The notes beneath the pieces are model-generated. The model saw only the letters and a program-made list of their open reading frames with translations. It searched no databases and was not told the DNA's origin. Of a stretch of 64,000 bases of DNA, positions 34,861-45,788 are shown piece after piece. The stretch is from Mesorhizobium loti (GTDB lineage Bacteria; Pseudomonadota; Alphaproteobacteria; Rhizobiales; Rhizobiaceae): assembly GCA_014189435.1 (NCBI GenBank), contig CP050293.1:3725001-3789000 (forward strand), in the 5' to 3' direction. The translations under genes and the position numbers were made by a program. The first letter of the stretch is position 1; each line of letters begins with the position of its first letter.

Positions 34861-35857
34861 AGGCTGCTGTCGGCCTCAGGCCCCCGACTTTGGCACCGTT
34901 CCGGCTTTCGATGGGCGCGTTTGCCAGTTGGCTCAGCTTTGACGCCAGGGCCTCGTCGGCGCGCAACAATTTGGCAAGAACGGCGGCAACCATGGCTCCG
35001 CCGGCGCGGCCGGCGCCGTCATCACATTTGAGTGCGATGCCAAAGCCAAGTTCCGGAATTGCGGCACAATGGACGCCTTCGGCGCCGCCTTTCGTGAAAA
35101 TCCGCCCTGGTGCGGCCTCCATCAGCGCGACGTCTTCGCGGCCACTGCCGGCAACGAAGAAGGGTTCGGCCATACAGGCGGCCAGCAGCCGCCTCGCGGC
35201 CTTGGCTCGCTCGGGACCAAAACCTGATGTCGTGGCCATGCGGGCAAAGCCGAGCGCGAAGCTCCGGAGCGGCACCGCATAGGTCGGGATCGAGCATCCA
35301 TCGATGGCCCGCTCATCCGCGCCGTGGACGGCGCCCGTGACCGCTTGCATGGCGTCGCGCACCATCTCCTGCAGGCCGTGCCCCGGCTTGACATAGCCGC
35401 GATGCGCAATGCCGGCGTGGACGCAGGTGCAGAGGAAGCCGGAATGCTTGCCGGAGCAATTGTTATGCAATGCGTTCGGCGAACCGCCGCCGCGGGCGAG
35501 CGCAATCTCGGCGTCATGATTGGACGGCCAATGCGTGCCGCATTCGAGCGCTGATCCGTCCAGCCCGGCCTTGGCCAGCATGGATCGCGCCAGTTCGACA
35601 TGTGCCGGCTCGCCCGAATGAGACGCACAGGCAAGCGCCAGTTCGCGATTGCCGAAGCCATAGGCGTCGGCCGCGCCGCTTTCGACCAGCGGCAATGCCT
35701 GGATTGCCTTGACCGCCGAGCGCGGGAACACCGGCTTCGAGGTGTCGCCAATCTCCCAGACCGGTTTGCCGTCGCCATCGAAGACCGCGACTGAGCCACG
35801 ATGCGCGCTCTCGACGATCGCGCCGCGCAAGACTTCGATCAGAACCGGATTTGTCAT
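34853..35857 (-). CDS. L-asparaginase, rhizobial ReAII/ReAV type (class 3)
   Basis: A 334-residue enzyme unrelated to E. coli asparaginases. By alignment from memory with R. etli ReAV, the catalytic SxxK is Ser47-x-x-Lys50 (PRSAVKA), the second pair is Ser79 (CASHSGE) with Lys256 (FTKGGAE), and the zinc ligands are Cys134, Lys137 (NNCSGKHSG) and Cys188 (DGCSIPTY). All expected residues are present. The ATG at 35857 was chosen over a longer frame because the conserved start follows it. It splits asparagine to aspartate and ammonia in the cytoplasm. It lies 25 bases after the thiolase stop, so both form an operon facing away from bet. Confidence 0.9.
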   Translation of the reverse strand: MTNPVLIEVLRGAIVESAHRGSVAVFDGDGKPVWEIGDTSKPVFPRSAVKAIQALPLVESGAADAYGFGNRELALACASHSGEPAHVELARSMLAKAGLDGSALECGTHWPSNHDAEIALARGGGSPNALHNNCSGKHSGFLCTCVHAGIAHRGYVKPGHGLQEMVRDAMQAVTGAVHGADERAIDGCSIPTYAVPLRSFALGFARMATTSGFGPERAKAARRLLAACMAEPFFVAGSGREDVALMEAAPGRIFTKGGAEGVHCAAIPELGFGIALKCDDGAGRAGGAMVAAVLAKLLRADEALASKLSQLANAPIESRNGAKVGGLRPTAAFS

Positions 35858-35882
35858 GAACCCTCCCGTAAATGCGGGCGGT

Positions 35883-37049
35883 TTACCTGATCCGGTCGAG
35901 AATGGAAACGTAGTTGGCGACCGCCGCGCCACCCATGTTGAAGATGCCGCCAAGCTTTGCGCCCGGCACCTGGATGCCGCCGGCCTCGCCAACAAGCTGC
36001 ATGGCGGTCAACACATGCATCGACACGCCCGTGGCGCCGATCGGATGGCCCTTGGCCTTCAGCCCGCCGGACGGATTGACCGGCAGACGGCCGTCCTTCG
36101 CCGTTGTGCCGTCCAGCGCCAGCCTGGCGCCCTCGCCCGGCTTGGCAAGGCCCATCGCCTCATATTCGATCAGTTCGGCAATGGTGAAGCAGTCATGCGT
36201 TTCAACGAAGGAGAGATCGTCGAGCGTCACGCCGGCGTTCTTAAGCGCCCGGGTCCAGGCCTGCTCGCAGCCCTCGAAGGTCAGGATGTCGCGCTTCGAC
36301 ATCGGCAGGAAATCCTGCACATGCTCGTTGGCGCGGAAGGCAACGGCACGACGCATCTTCAGTGCCGTCGCGGTGTCGGCGAGGATAAGGGCAGCGGCGC
36401 CATCGGAGACCAGCGAACAGTCCGTGCGCTTCAAGGGACCGGCGACGAACGGGTTCTTCTCGCTCTCCTGGCGGCAGAACTCATAGCCGAAATCCTTGCG
36501 CATCTGCGCATAGGGGTTGTCGACGCCGTTCTTGTGGTTCTTGGCGGCAATCATGGCGAGCGCGTCCGACTGGTCGCCATAACGCTGGAAATAGGCCTGC
36601 GCGATCTTGCCGAAGACGCCGGCGAAACCCGCAGGCGTGTCACCATCCTCGGGCAGATAGGACGCCTTGAGCAGGTTCTTGCCGATCTCTGGGCCGGGCG
36701 TCGTCGTCATCTGCTCGGCGCCGACCACCAGCACGATGCGGGCGGCATTGGCGTCGATGGCGCGGATGCCTTGGCGGACCGCCGCCGATCCGGTGGCACA
36801 AGCGTTCTCGACGCGCGTCGCCGGCTTGAAGCGCAGCCGGTCGTCGGCCTGAAGCACCAGGCTGGCGGTGAAATCCTGCGCCGAAAAGCCGGCGTTGAAG
36901 TGGCCGAGCACGATCTCGTCGACCTCGTCGGGACCGATGCCGGCATGGTCGAGCGCGTCCGTTGCCACCTTGACGATGAGGTTTTCGAGCGTTTCACCCT
37001 CAAGCTTGCCGAAGCGCGAATGCGCCCAGCCAACGATGCATGCGGTCAT
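35883..37049 (-). CDS. Thiolase / acetyl-CoA acetyltransferase family protein
   Basis: A 388-residue enzyme from ATG 37049 (alternative 37061). The nucleophile Cys is in VENACATGSAAV, and the His-containing block is SGGLKAKGHPIGATGVSMH. The C-terminal motif reads NMGGAAVANYVSIL, so the usual C-terminal cysteine of biosynthetic thiolases is missing, as in SCP-x/DitF-like members. The substrate is therefore uncertain; steroid or branched acyl-CoA substrates are possible. It is the first gene of the operon with asparaginase and shares its upstream region with betI. Confidence 0.85.
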   Translation of the reverse strand: MTACIVGWAHSRFGKLEGETLENLIVKVATDALDHAGIGPDEVDEIVLGHFNAGFSAQDFTASLVLQADDRLRFKPATRVENACATGSAAVRQGIRAIDANAARIVLVVGAEQMTTTPGPEIGKNLLKASYLPEDGDTPAGFAGVFGKIAQAYFQRYGDQSDALAMIAAKNHKNGVDNPYAQMRKDFGYEFCRQESEKNPFVAGPLKRTDCSLVSDGAAALILADTATALKMRRAVAFRANEHVQDFLPMSKRDILTFEGCEQAWTRALKNAGVTLDDLSFVETHDCFTIAELIEYEAMGLAKPGEGARLALDGTTAKDGRLPVNPSGGLKAKGHPIGATGVSMHVLTAMQLVGEAGGIQVPGAKLGGIFNMGGAAVANYVSILDRIR

Positions 37050-37107
37050 GGCGGTCTCCATCCTTGGCGCCAGCCTAGCATGTGGGCTCACGGCGCACTT
37101 TGCGTTT

Positions 37108-37127
37108 ATTGTTCAAATATAAACAAT
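37108..37127. promoter_or_regulatory. Palindrome in the thiolase-betI divergent region
   Basis: ATTGTT, eight bases, AACAAT: an exact 6-bp inverted repeat in AT-rich DNA, 59 bases upstream of the thiolase start. It may be an operator for the thiolase-asparaginase operon. Confidence 0.4.
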
Positions 37128-37201
37128 CATCACCGCATCGGAAAGGGCCGGGACCAGACAATCGCTTGGTACAGGCAAAGCCAGTGCCGATTTTTTTGTT
37201 G

Positions 37202-37215
37202 ATTGACCCGTCAAT
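37202..37215. promoter_or_regulatory. betI box: Probable BetI operator
   Basis: ATTGACCCGTCAAT is a perfect ATTGA/TCAAT inverted repeat with a 4-base spacer, 34 bases before the betI start. It resembles the ATTGA half-sites I recall for BetI operators (E. coli, Sinorhizobium). It is placed to give choline-relieved autoregulation of the operon. Confidence 0.6.
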
Positions 37216-37249
37216 AAAAAATAATCCTGCTTCAAAGGATCATAGTGAG

Positions 37250-37840
37250 ATGCCGAAAGTCGGAATGGAGCCATTGCGCCGCAAGGCGCTCATCGACGCG
37301 ACGATCTCGGCGATCGGCGAGCGCGGTTCGCTCGACGTGACCATGTCCGAGATCGCCGGACGCGCCGGCGTTTCCTCGGCTCTTGCCCATCATTATTTCG
37401 GCGCCAAGGACGAATTGCTGCTGGCGACGATGCGGCACATCCTGTCCGAGCTTACCACCGATACGTTGCGCGCCCTTGGTTCGGCTGCCACCCCGCGTCA
37501 ACGCGTTTCGGCGGTGGTGGCCGTCAATTTCTCCGACATCCAGTTCCAACCGGAAACCATCGCTGCCTGGCTTGCCTTCTATGTCGAGGCACAGAAGTCC
37601 CCGGCCTTGCGCCGGCTGCTCAGGGTCTATGCACGGCGGCTGCATTCAAACCTGATGAGCGGGCTGACCGGCATCTTGCCCAGAACCGAAGCCGACCGCG
37701 TCGCCGAAGCGACGGCGGCGATGATCGACGGGCTCTACATCAGGCGCGCATTGAAGGACGGCGTGCCTGATGCCGCGACCGCGATCGCGCTGGTCGAGGA
37801 CTATCTCGAAACCAAACTTGGGGAGCGGCTTAAACAGTGA
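37250..37840 (+). CDS. betI: BetI, TetR-family repressor of the choline-betaine operon
   Basis: A 196-residue regulator. The helix-turn-helix is [26 protein letters not shown], residues about 27-52, and [17 protein letters not shown] opens the domain. [24 protein letters not shown] and [15 protein letters not shown] are BetI-specific ligand-domain blocks. AAAGGAT precedes the ATG. BetI normally blocks transcription until choline binds. The stop is overlapped by betC (GTGA). Confidence 0.93.
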   Translation: MPKVGMEPLRRKALIDATISAIGERGSLDVTMSEIAGRAGVSSALAHHYFGAKDELLLATMRHILSELTTDTLRALGSAATPRQRVSAVVAVNFSDIQFQPETIAAWLAFYVEAQKSPALRRLLRVYARRLHSNLMSGLTGILPRTEADRVAEATAAMIDGLYIRRALKDGVPDAATAIALVEDYLETKLGERLKQ

Positions 37841-39366
37841 CAATTCAGCGACCCAATTTCCTGATCGTCATGGTTGACCAGCTCAACGGGACCTTGTTTC
37901 CGGATGGGCCGGCGGAGTTTCTGCATACACCGCATCTGAAGGCATTGGCCGCACGTTCGGCGCGCTTTGCCAACAACTACACCGCCTCGCCGCTCTGCGC
38001 GCCGGGCCGTGCCTCGTTCATGAGCGGACAATTGCCGTCGCGCACCGGCGTCTATGACAATGCGGCCGAATTCGCCTCATCGATCCCGACTTTCGCCCAT
38101 CATCTGCGCGCCGCCGGCTACTACACCTGCCTCTCGGGCAAGATGCATTTCGTCGGGCCGGATCAGTTGCACGGTTTCGAGGAGCGGCTGACCACCGACA
38201 TCTACCCGGCCGATTTCGGCTGGACGCCGGATTACCGCAAGCCCGGCGAGCGTATCGACTGGTGGTATCACAATCTGGGCTCGGTGACCGGCGCCGGCGC
38301 TGCCGAGATCACCAACCAGATGGAGTATGACGACGAGGTCGTGTTCCTCGCCACGCAGAAGCTCTATCAGCTTTCGCGCGAACAGGACGATGCAAACCAT
38401 CGGCCCTGGTGCCTGACCGTTTCGCTGTCGCACCCGCACGATCCCTATGTTGCGCGCAAGCAGTATTGGGATCTCTATGAGCATTGCCAGGCGCTGGATC
38501 CGGAAACCGGGTTCATCGCGCATGACGAGCAGGATGCGCATTCCCGGCGGCTGTACCACGCCAGCGACTATCCCTCTTTCGAGATCACGCCGGAGCAGGT
38601 GCGTCGTTCGCGGCGCGGCTATTTCGCCAACATCTCCTATGTCGACGACAAGCTCGGCGAGCTTCTGGACGTTCTCGAGCGCACCCGCATGGCCGACGAC
38701 ACCATCATCCTGTTCTGCTCGGACCATGGCGACATGCTCGGCGAACGCGGCCTGTGGTTCAAGATGAGCTTCTTCGAGGGTTCAGCGCGGGTGCCGCTGA
38801 TGATTGCCGGCAAGGGCGTTCGCGCCGGACGGATCGAGACACCGGTCTCCAATCTCGACGTGGCGCCGACGCTTTGCGACCTCGCCGGCATCGATATCGC
38901 TGCGATCGCGCCGTGGACCGACGGCCAGTCGCTGCTGCCGCTCACCGAAGGCATCAAGCGCGCCGCACCTGTCTTGATGGAGTATGCCGCCGAAGGGTCC
39001 AACGCGCCCTTGGTGGCGATCCGTGACGGCAGATACAAATTCGTCCATTGCGAACTCGATCCGCCGCAACTGTTCGATCTCGAAGCCGATCCGCTCGAGC
39101 GAAACAATCTGGCCGACGATCCCGCCAATGCGGGCCTGGTGGCGGCATACATGGACAAGGTGCAGGCGCGCTGGGACATGGCCGGCTTCGACGCCGCCGT
39201 GCGCGAAAGCCAGGCGCGCCGCTGGGTCGTCTATCCGGCGCTGCGCAACGGCGCCTACTACCCCTGGGATTTCCAACCCCTGCAAAAAGCGTCCGAGCGT
39301 TACATGCGCAATCACATGAACCTCGACAATCTCGAAGAGAGCAAAAGGTATCCGCGAGGCGAATGA
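37837..39366 (+). CDS. betC: Choline-sulfatase
   Basis: A 509-residue sulfatase starting at a GTG that overlaps the betI stop. It hydrolyses choline-O-sulfate to choline and sulfate. The cysteine converted to formylglycine is in [20 protein letters not shown], which also holds the conserved Arg. The metal sites are in IVMVDQ and [16 protein letters not shown]-terminal region with [10 protein letters not shown] and the extended tail (about residues 455-509) match BetC. No signal peptide, so it is cytoplasmic. It sits between betI and the dehydratase, as in Sinorhizobium betICBA. Confidence 0.93.
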   Translation: MTIQRPNFLIVMVDQLNGTLFPDGPAEFLHTPHLKALAARSARFANNYTASPLCAPGRASFMSGQLPSRTGVYDNAAEFASSIPTFAHHLRAAGYYTCLSGKMHFVGPDQLHGFEERLTTDIYPADFGWTPDYRKPGERIDWWYHNLGSVTGAGAAEITNQMEYDDEVVFLATQKLYQLSREQDDANHRPWCLTVSLSHPHDPYVARKQYWDLYEHCQALDPETGFIAHDEQDAHSRRLYHASDYPSFEITPEQVRRSRRGYFANISYVDDKLGELLDVLERTRMADDTIILFCSDHGDMLGERGLWFKMSFFEGSARVPLMIAGKGVRAGRIETPVSNLDVAPTLCDLAGIDIAAIAPWTDGQSLLPLTEGIKRAAPVLMEYAAEGSNAPLVAIRDGRYKFVHCELDPPQLFDLEADPLERNNLADDPANAGLVAAYMDKVQARWDMAGFDAAVRESQARRWVVYPALRNGAYYPWDFQPLQKASERYMRNHMNLDNLEESKRYPRGE

Positions 39367-40367
39367 TGTCAGACCTTCTCGTCCCCTCCCTCGATCATCT
39401 CAAGCAGGCCTATGCCGTAACATCCAGGGCGACGCAGATCACGCCGCTGCTGGAATCGACGGCGCTAGCCCGCGAGACGGGTGCGGCCCGCGTCTTCATC
39501 AAGCCGGAATCGCTGCAATGGGCCGGCTCGTTCAAGGTGCGCGGCGCGTATTGGCGGCTGAAGCAGCTTTCACCCGATGAGGCGAAGAAGGGCGTCGTCG
39601 CCTACTCCTCCGGCAATTTCGCGCAAGGGCTGGCGGCCGCCGGCCAGGCACTCGGCATTCCCGTCACCATCGTCATGCCGATCGACGCACCGGCCGCCAA
39701 GCGCGACGCAACGGCGGGCTATGGCGCGCGCGTCGTGCTGACCGACCATGGCGAGCGGGCGCGGGAAGAAGTCGCCGCCGCCAAGGCGCGAGAAATCGCC
39801 GAGACAGAGGGGCTGGCGCTGCTGCATCCGTTCGACGATCCGGAGATCGTCGCCGGCCAGGCGGGCGCCGGCATCGAAGCGCTCGACCAGCTTGAGGCCA
39901 AGGGTGCAAGCGCCGACCTCTTGTTCTGCTCGGTCGGCGGCGGCGGGCTGATCGGCGGCGTTTCGCTCGCCTTCCACTATCTGTCGCCCGCCACTGAGAT
40001 CATCGGTGTCGAGCCGGAAGGTTTCAACGGTATGGGCTCGTCGCTGGCACATGGCAGCATCGAGACGATGCCGATCGGGCCGAAATCGATCTGCGACGGG
40101 CTGATGTCGCGACGGCCGGGCGATGCTCCGTTTGCCGCGGTGAAGACGGCAGGTGTTCGCGGCATCACCGTCGATGATCAATCGGTACGCAGCGCCATGC
40201 GGATCGCCTTCGAGCGCATGAAGCTGGTGCTCGAACCGTCCGGCGCCGCCTCGCTGGCGGCACTGCTCGGCGGCAAGGTGAATGTGGCGGGCAAAACCGT
40301 CCTGGTTGTGGCTACCGGCGGCAATGTCTCGCTCGCCGATTTTATGGCGCATATGAACCATGCTTGA
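39363..40367 (+). CDS. PLP-dependent threonine/serine dehydratase
   Basis: A 334-residue enzyme. Either of two adjacent ATG codons (39363, 39366) overlaps the betC stop. The PLP lysine is in [12 protein letters not shown], the Asn and phosphate loop are in [12 protein letters not shown] and [13 protein letters not shown]. There is no regulatory ACT domain, so it is the short catabolic type. It may deaminate serine formed from betaine-derived glycine to pyruvate; EutB-like dehydratases and serine racemases have the same fold and remain possible. Its position inside a bet operon is unusual. Its 3' end overlaps betA by eight bases. Confidence 0.87.
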   Translation: MMSDLLVPSLDHLKQAYAVTSRATQITPLLESTALARETGAARVFIKPESLQWAGSFKVRGAYWRLKQLSPDEAKKGVVAYSSGNFAQGLAAAGQALGIPVTIVMPIDAPAAKRDATAGYGARVVLTDHGERAREEVAAAKAREIAETEGLALLHPFDDPEIVAGQAGAGIEALDQLEAKGASADLLFCSVGGGGLIGGVSLAFHYLSPATEIIGVEPEGFNGMGSSLAHGSIETMPIGPKSICDGLMSRRPGDAPFAAVKTAGVRGITVDDQSVRSAMRIAFERMKLVLEPSGAASLAALLGGKVNVAGKTVLVVATGGNVSLADFMAHMNHA

Positions 40368-42012
40368 AGCAGATTTCGTCATCATCGGCTCCGGCTCGGC
40401 CGGCTCGGCCATGGCCTATCGCCTGTCCGAGGACGGCAAGCATTCGGTGATCGTCATCGAATTTGGCGGCACCGATATCGGGCCGCTGATCCAGATGCCG
40501 TCGGCGCTGTCGATCCCGCTCAACATGAGCCTCTATGACTGGGGCTTTGCCAGCGAGCCGGAGCCGCATCTGGGCGGCCGCGTGCTGGCGACACCGCGCG
40601 GCAAGGTCATCGGCGGCTCGTCCTCGATCAATGGCATGGTCTATGTGCGCGGCCACGCCCGCGACTTCGACCATTGGGCCGAAGACGGTGCGGCCGGTTG
40701 GGGCTTCGCCGACGTGCTCCCCTATTTCAAGCGCATGGAAGACTCGGACGGCGGCGAGGACGGCTGGCGGGGCAAAAGTGGTCCGCTGCACGTGCAGCGC
40801 GGCTCGCGGCGCAATCCGCTCTACGGCGCCTTCGTCGAGGCCGGCCGCCAGGCCGGGTTCGAACTGACCGACGACTACAATGGTTCCAAGCAGGAAGGGT
40901 TTGGGCCGATGGAGCAGACCATCAGCGGCGGCCGCCGCTGGTCGGCGGCTTCAGCCTATCTGAAGCCGGCGCTGAAGCGCAAAAACGTGAGTCTGGTCAA
41001 GGGCTTTGCGCGGCGGGTGATCATCGAGAATCAACGCGCCACCGGCGTCGAGATCGAAGCTCACAAACAGATTCAGGTCGTTAAGGCGCGACGTGAGGTG
41101 ATCGTCGCCGCATCGTCGATCAACTCGCCCAAGATCCTGATGCTGTCCGGCATCGGCCCGGCCGAGCATTTGCGCGAAAACGGCATTGCCGTGGTGGCCG
41201 ACCGGCCCGGCGTCGGCCGCAATCTGCAGGACCATATGGAGCTCTACATCCAGCAGGAGTCGACACAGCCGATCACGCTCAATTCGGTGCTGAACCCGTT
41301 CTCGAAAGCGCTCATCGGCGCTCAATGGCTGTTCTTCAAGACCGGCCTTGGCGCCACCAACCATTTCGAAGCGGCGGCCTTCGTGCGCTCACGTGCCGGC
41401 GTCGACTACCCCGATATCCAGTACCATTTCATCCCCGCGGCGGTCCGCTATGACGGCAAGGCGGCGGCCAAGTCGCACGGTTTCCAGGCCCATGTCGGGC
41501 CGATGCGCTCGAAGTCGCGCGGCTCGGTGACGCTGCGCTCGCCGGACCCGAAATCGCAGCCCGTGATCCGCTTCAACTACATGTCGCATCCTGACGACTG
41601 GACGGAGTTCCGCCACTGCATAAGGCTGACGCGCGAAATCTTCGGCCAGTCGGCGTTCGATGCCTATCGCGGCAAGGAAATCTCGCCGGGCAGCCACGTG
41701 CAGTCGGACGACGATCTCGACGTCTTCATCAGAGACCACGCCGAGAGCGCCTACCATCCTTGCGGCACCTGCAAGATGGGCCGCGCCGACGACATGATGA
41801 GCGTCGTCGATCCGGAATGCCGCGTCATCGGCGTCGATGGCTTGCGGGTCGCCGATTCCTCGATCTTCCCGCGTGTCACCAACGGCAACCTCAATGCGCC
41901 GTCGATCATGACCGGCGAGAAGGCATCCGACCACATCCTTGGCCGCACGCCGCTGGCGCCGTCCAACCAGGAACCATGGATCAATCCGCGCTGGCAGGTC
42001 GCGGATCGATAG
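40360..42012 (+). CDS. betA: Choline dehydrogenase
   Basis: A 550-residue GMC flavoprotein that oxidises choline to betaine aldehyde, normally passing electrons to the respiratory chain. The FAD-binding motif [14 protein letters not shown] opens it at residue 9. [22 protein letters not shown] is the GMC signature and [12 protein letters not shown] is the catalytic His region. [20 protein letters not shown] closes the FAD domain. It overlaps the dehydratase by eight bases and is followed by betB after 52 bases. Confidence 0.94.
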   Translation: MLEADFVIIGSGSAGSAMAYRLSEDGKHSVIVIEFGGTDIGPLIQMPSALSIPLNMSLYDWGFASEPEPHLGGRVLATPRGKVIGGSSSINGMVYVRGHARDFDHWAEDGAAGWGFADVLPYFKRMEDSDGGEDGWRGKSGPLHVQRGSRRNPLYGAFVEAGRQAGFELTDDYNGSKQEGFGPMEQTISGGRRWSAASAYLKPALKRKNVSLVKGFARRVIIENQRATGVEIEAHKQIQVVKARREVIVAASSINSPKILMLSGIGPAEHLRENGIAVVADRPGVGRNLQDHMELYIQQESTQPITLNSVLNPFSKALIGAQWLFFKTGLGATNHFEAAAFVRSRAGVDYPDIQYHFIPAAVRYDGKAAAKSHGFQAHVGPMRSKSRGSVTLRSPDPKSQPVIRFNYMSHPDDWTEFRHCIRLTREIFGQSAFDAYRGKEISPGSHVQSDDDLDVFIRDHAESAYHPCGTCKMGRADDMMSVVDPECRVIGVDGLRVADSSIFPRVTNGNLNAPSIMTGEKASDHILGRTPLAPSNQEPWINPRWQVADR

Positions 42013-42064
42013 GGCATTGTCGAACGGACGTGCTCCGCCATAGCGAATACATCTGGAGAAAACC

Positions 42065-43528
42065 ATGCGCGCCCAGCCCACGGCATCGCACTATGTCAAT
42101 GGACGCTACATCGAGGACGAAGGCGGCGCGCCGCTGCCGGTCATCTATCCGGCAACCGGTGAGACCATTGCCATGCTGCGTTCGGCGACGCCGAACGTGC
42201 TGGAACTGGCGGTCGAGGCAGCACGCGCTGCGCAACCCGCCTGGGCGCGGCTGAAGCCAGTCGAGCGCGGGCGCATCCTGCGCCGCGCCGCCGACATATT
42301 GCGCGCCCGCAATGCCGACCTCGCCCGCATCGAGACGCTGGATACCGGCAAGGCGATCCAGGAAACGCTGGTGGCGGACGCCCCTTCGGCGGCGGACTGC
42401 CTTGAATATTTCGGCGGTGCGGTAGCCGCCTACAATGGCGAGTCGGTCGATCTCGGCGGGCCCTTCGCCTACACAAGACGCGAAGCGCTCGGCGTCTGTG
42501 TCGGCATCGGTGCCTGGAACTATCCGATCCAGATCGCCGGCTGGAAATCAGCACCGGCGCTGGCCATGGGCAATGCCATGGTGTTCAAGCCGTCGGAAAA
42601 CACGCCGCTTTCCGCACTCGCACTGGCCGAGATCTACAGCGAGGCCGGCCTGCCCGACGGCCTGTTCAACGTGGTGCAGGGCTATGGCGATGTCGGCGCG
42701 GGGCTTGTCGGCCACGATGTCGTCGCCAAGGTCTCGGTGACCGGCTCGGTGCCGACCGGCCGCAAGGTGCTGTCGCTCGCCGGCTCGAAGATGAAGCACG
42801 CGACGATGGAACTCGGCGGCAAGTCGCCGCTGATCGTGTTCGACGATGCCGACATCGAGAACGCCATCGGCGGCGCCATGCTCGGCAATTTCTATTCGAC
42901 CGGCCAGATCTGCTCCAACGGCACGCGCGTCTTCGTGCAGAGCGGCATCCACGACCGCTTTGTCGATCGCCTGATAGAGCGGACCAAGAAAATCCGCATC
43001 GGCGACCCACTCGATCCCGAAACCCAGATGGGCCCGCTGATCTCCAAGGCGCAGCATGACAAGGTGGTCGGCTATATCGAGATCGGCAAGCAGGACGGAG
43101 CAACGCTTGCTTGCGGCGGCAATGTGCCTTCACTGCAGGGTTTCCAGGGCGGCTTCTTCGTCGAGCCGACGGTGTTCACCGGCGTCACCGATGGCATGCG
43201 CATCGCCCGCGAAGAGATTTTCGGGCCAGTGATGAGCGTGTTGAAATTCGACGGCGAGGACGAGGTGATCGACCGCGCCAACGACACCGAATTCGGCCTT
43301 GCCGCAGGCGTCTTCACGCGCGACCTGCCGCGCGCCCACCGCGTCATTGCCGAGCTGCAGGCCGGCACCTGCTGGATCAACGCCTACAATCTGACGCCGG
43401 TGGAAATCCCGTTCGGCGGCTTCAAGCAGTCAGGCATCGGACGCGAGAATTCACTGGCAGCGCTGGCGCTCTACTCGCAGCTGAAGTCGATCTATGTCGA
43501 GACTGGGGACGTGGCGAGCCCGTATTGA
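42065..43528 (+). CDS. betB: Betaine aldehyde dehydrogenase
   Basis: A 487-residue NAD(P)-dependent aldehyde dehydrogenase that makes glycine betaine. The nucleophile Cys is in [15 protein letters not shown], the general base Glu in [11 protein letters not shown], and the Asn and Lys of the cofactor site in [27 protein letters not shown] is absent. TGGAGAAA precedes the ATG. It is the last gene of the bet operon and converges on the manC-AGE gene with a seven-base gap and no visible terminator. Confidence 0.94.
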   Translation: MRAQPTASHYVNGRYIEDEGGAPLPVIYPATGETIAMLRSATPNVLELAVEAARAAQPAWARLKPVERGRILRRAADILRARNADLARIETLDTGKAIQETLVADAPSAADCLEYFGGAVAAYNGESVDLGGPFAYTRREALGVCVGIGAWNYPIQIAGWKSAPALAMGNAMVFKPSENTPLSALALAEIYSEAGLPDGLFNVVQGYGDVGAGLVGHDVVAKVSVTGSVPTGRKVLSLAGSKMKHATMELGGKSPLIVFDDADIENAIGGAMLGNFYSTGQICSNGTRVFVQSGIHDRFVDRLIERTKKIRIGDPLDPETQMGPLISKAQHDKVVGYIEIGKQDGATLACGGNVPSLQGFQGGFFVEPTVFTGVTDGMRIAREEIFGPVMSVLKFDGEDEVIDRANDTEFGLAAGVFTRDLPRAHRVIAELQAGTCWINAYNLTPVEIPFGGFKQSGIGRENSLAALALYSQLKSIYVETGDVASPY

Positions 43529-43535
43529 CCCAGCC

Positions 43536-45776
43536 CTACGCCTTCGGGTCCGCCGTCCCATCCAGATACTGGGTCAGCGCGCAGACCAGATGATAGAAGA
43601 TGCTGGCCGGAACGTCCGATGCCAGCGAGCGGCCGCGCTCGTCGATGCGGTCGATCCACAGGCCAAGCGGTGCGGGATCGATGTGCCAGCGGAACAGCCG
43701 GCCGACGCGCGCTTCGATCTCCGGCTTGAGGTCGGGGCCGCCCGAACCGTCGAGTGCGATCGCCGCCTTCACGGCTTCGGCCTGCGGCCAGCTGCGGGAT
43801 ATCAGGTCGAGCGGCAGGCCTTGCCTGGAGACGGCGCCATAGGCAAGGCCGGTGGCGCGGTTGAGGCCATTAGCGACGGCCGAGGCGTAGAGTTTCCTGG
43901 CAAAGCCGCTCAGCTCGGCCTGGCCGCTGCGCCCGGCGAAATCGACCAACAATGAGGCCCATTCGAAATGGTGGCCGGGCTCGGTCCATGAGCCTTTCTC
44001 GCCGGCCGACGGTTTCCATTCGGCATCGAAAAACTCGCCAAGCGTCCAGCTTTCCGGATCGAAGAAATGACTGCGGAAGAGGTCGATGATGCGCGCCGCG
44101 CGGCGCAGATGGGCGCGCTCGCCGGTCGCCTGATACCAGGCCAGGAAGGCCTCGAGCAGGTGCATATGCGGATTGGAGCGGCGCTCGCCGTCGCCGTCCG
44201 ATGTCTCGAGGAAGCCGGTCATGCGGCTGTCTTCGAGATGCGCATCGAGAAAGGCGAAGGTTTCCTCGCCGAGCCGCAAGGCGTCGGCATTGCCCGACAT
44301 ATGCGCATGCGCCAGCGCCAGGAGCACGCAGGAATGATCGTAGGCGTCTTCGGTGGCGTCGGCGACCGAACCGTCGACGTTCAGCGTGCGAACCCAGCCG
44401 CCCTTGTCGGTGCGGCCCTTCCCTTCCATGAATGCGATGCCGTGGCTGATCAACCGGTCGGCGGGACCGTCCCAGCCGCGCTCCTTGGCGACCGCAAAAG
44501 CATAGACCTGCCTTGCCATGGTGCGCATGCGCTTGGGCTTCATCAGCGGCGAGGCGTCCAGGCCGAGCGCTTCATGAAAGCCGCCATGGCGTTCGTCGAC
44601 GCCTGATGTCGACCACAGCGGCAAGGTCTCCTGAAACAGCCAGTGGTGCACGCGCCGCCGCCAGGCGCCGCTTTCGATGACGCGGTCCTGCGCCGGCGTG
44701 AATCTGGTTTCCAGCCGGCCCGATTTTTCGAGCTGCTCGACGATCTTCTTGACGTGCTGGCTGTGGCTGACCGGGGCGACGAAGGTGGCGTCCGATGTCG
44801 AGACGATGGCGACGTCCTTCATGCCGATCGCCGACAGCAGGCGGCCGTCACTGCGGATGTAGGAATTCTCGCAATCGATGGCGACGACATCGCCGATGAT
44901 GACATTGCCCTGGTCGTCGGCGGGGCCGACATCGAGCAGCGACTGCCACGAGCCGAGATCGTTCCAGCGGAAGCCGGCCGGCACCATGGCGATGTCTTTT
45001 GCCCGCTCCATGATGGCGTAGTCGATCGAGTTCGACGGGATGGCGGCGTAGAGCTCAAGCGGCATGTAGAGGCCGGACAGATCCGATGTCGCAGCCTTGT
45101 AGGCTGCTTCGGTGGCCTGCCAGATGTCCGCCTGGAACGCCATGAAGGCGTCACGCATGGCGCTGGCGCGAAACAGGAAGATACCGGTGTTCCAGTAAAA
45201 ATTTCCGGCCTTGAGATAGCTCTGCGCAGTCGCAAGGTCCGGCTTTTCGACGAAGCGCGACACGTCGAAGGTGCCGCCACTTTCGGCCGCGACCTCGATA
45301 TAGCCGTAGCCGGTCTCTGGTTGCGTCGGCTTGATGCCGAACACCACCAGCCGGCCGGCGCGCGCTGCCCCGGTGCCGGCTTCGACGCTCTGCCAGAATT
45401 GGCGCGGGGTCGATATCTCATGGTCCGACGGCACCACCAGCACCAGGCTGTCGCCGAACTCGGACAGTGTGCGCAGCGTCGCCAGCGCAACGGCGGCGGC
45501 TGTGTTGCGACCGGTCGGCTCGAACAGCGGACCGCCGCCCGCGAGGTCGAGGCCGGCAAGATCGGCGTGAACGCGATCGGCATGGCGCTCCGCGGCGATC
45601 AGGAAGATCGGCGTTTCGCCTTCCGGCCGGGCGGTCAGCCGGCGCAGGGTCTTGGCCAGCATCGAGCCGTCGCCCGACAGATCGTGAAACTGCTTGGGAT
45701 TGTCCTCGCGCGACAGCGGCCACAACCGCGAGCCGACGCCGCCGCTCATGACAAAACTGACAATCCGCTCGGTCAT
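43536..45776 (-). CDS. Fusion: mannose-1-phosphate guanylyltransferase plus AGE-family isomerase
   Basis: A 746-residue two-domain protein. Residues about 1-355 are a ManC-type nucleotidyltransferase: MSGGVGSRLWPLSREDNPKQ, GRNTAAAVALATL, FVEKPDL and FRWNDLGSW. Residues about 365-740 are an N-acylglucosamine 2-epimerase (AGE) barrel: WLFQETLPLW, TWTLGEFFDAEW, EPGHHFEWASLLV with the catalytic His. In usual bifunctional AlgA/ManC proteins the second domain is a cupin; here an unrelated fold takes its place and presumably supplies mannose-6-phosphate isomerase. With the next gene it would convert fructose-6-P to GDP-mannose. Confidence 0.87.
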   Translation of the reverse strand: MTERIVSFVMSGGVGSRLWPLSREDNPKQFHDLSGDGSMLAKTLRRLTARPEGETPIFLIAAERHADRVHADLAGLDLAGGGPLFEPTGRNTAAAVALATLRTLSEFGDSLVLVVPSDHEISTPRQFWQSVEAGTGAARAGRLVVFGIKPTQPETGYGYIEVAAESGGTFDVSRFVEKPDLATAQSYLKAGNFYWNTGIFLFRASAMRDAFMAFQADIWQATEAAYKAATSDLSGLYMPLELYAAIPSNSIDYAIMERAKDIAMVPAGFRWNDLGSWQSLLDVGPADDQGNVIIGDVVAIDCENSYIRSDGRLLSAIGMKDVAIVSTSDATFVAPVSHSQHVKKIVEQLEKSGRLETRFTPAQDRVIESGAWRRRVHHWLFQETLPLWSTSGVDERHGGFHEALGLDASPLMKPKRMRTMARQVYAFAVAKERGWDGPADRLISHGIAFMEGKGRTDKGGWVRTLNVDGSVADATEDAYDHSCVLLALAHAHMSGNADALRLGEETFAFLDAHLEDSRMTGFLETSDGDGERRSNPHMHLLEAFLAWYQATGERAHLRRAARIIDLFRSHFFDPESWTLGEFFDAEWKPSAGEKGSWTEPGHHFEWASLLVDFAGRSGQAELSGFARKLYASAVANGLNRATGLAYGAVSRQGLPLDLISRSWPQAEAVKAAIALDGSGGPDLKPEIEARVGRLFRWHIDPAPLGLWIDRIDERGRSLASDVPASIFYHLVCALTQYLDGTADPKA

Positions 45777-45788
45777 GCGATTACCATT

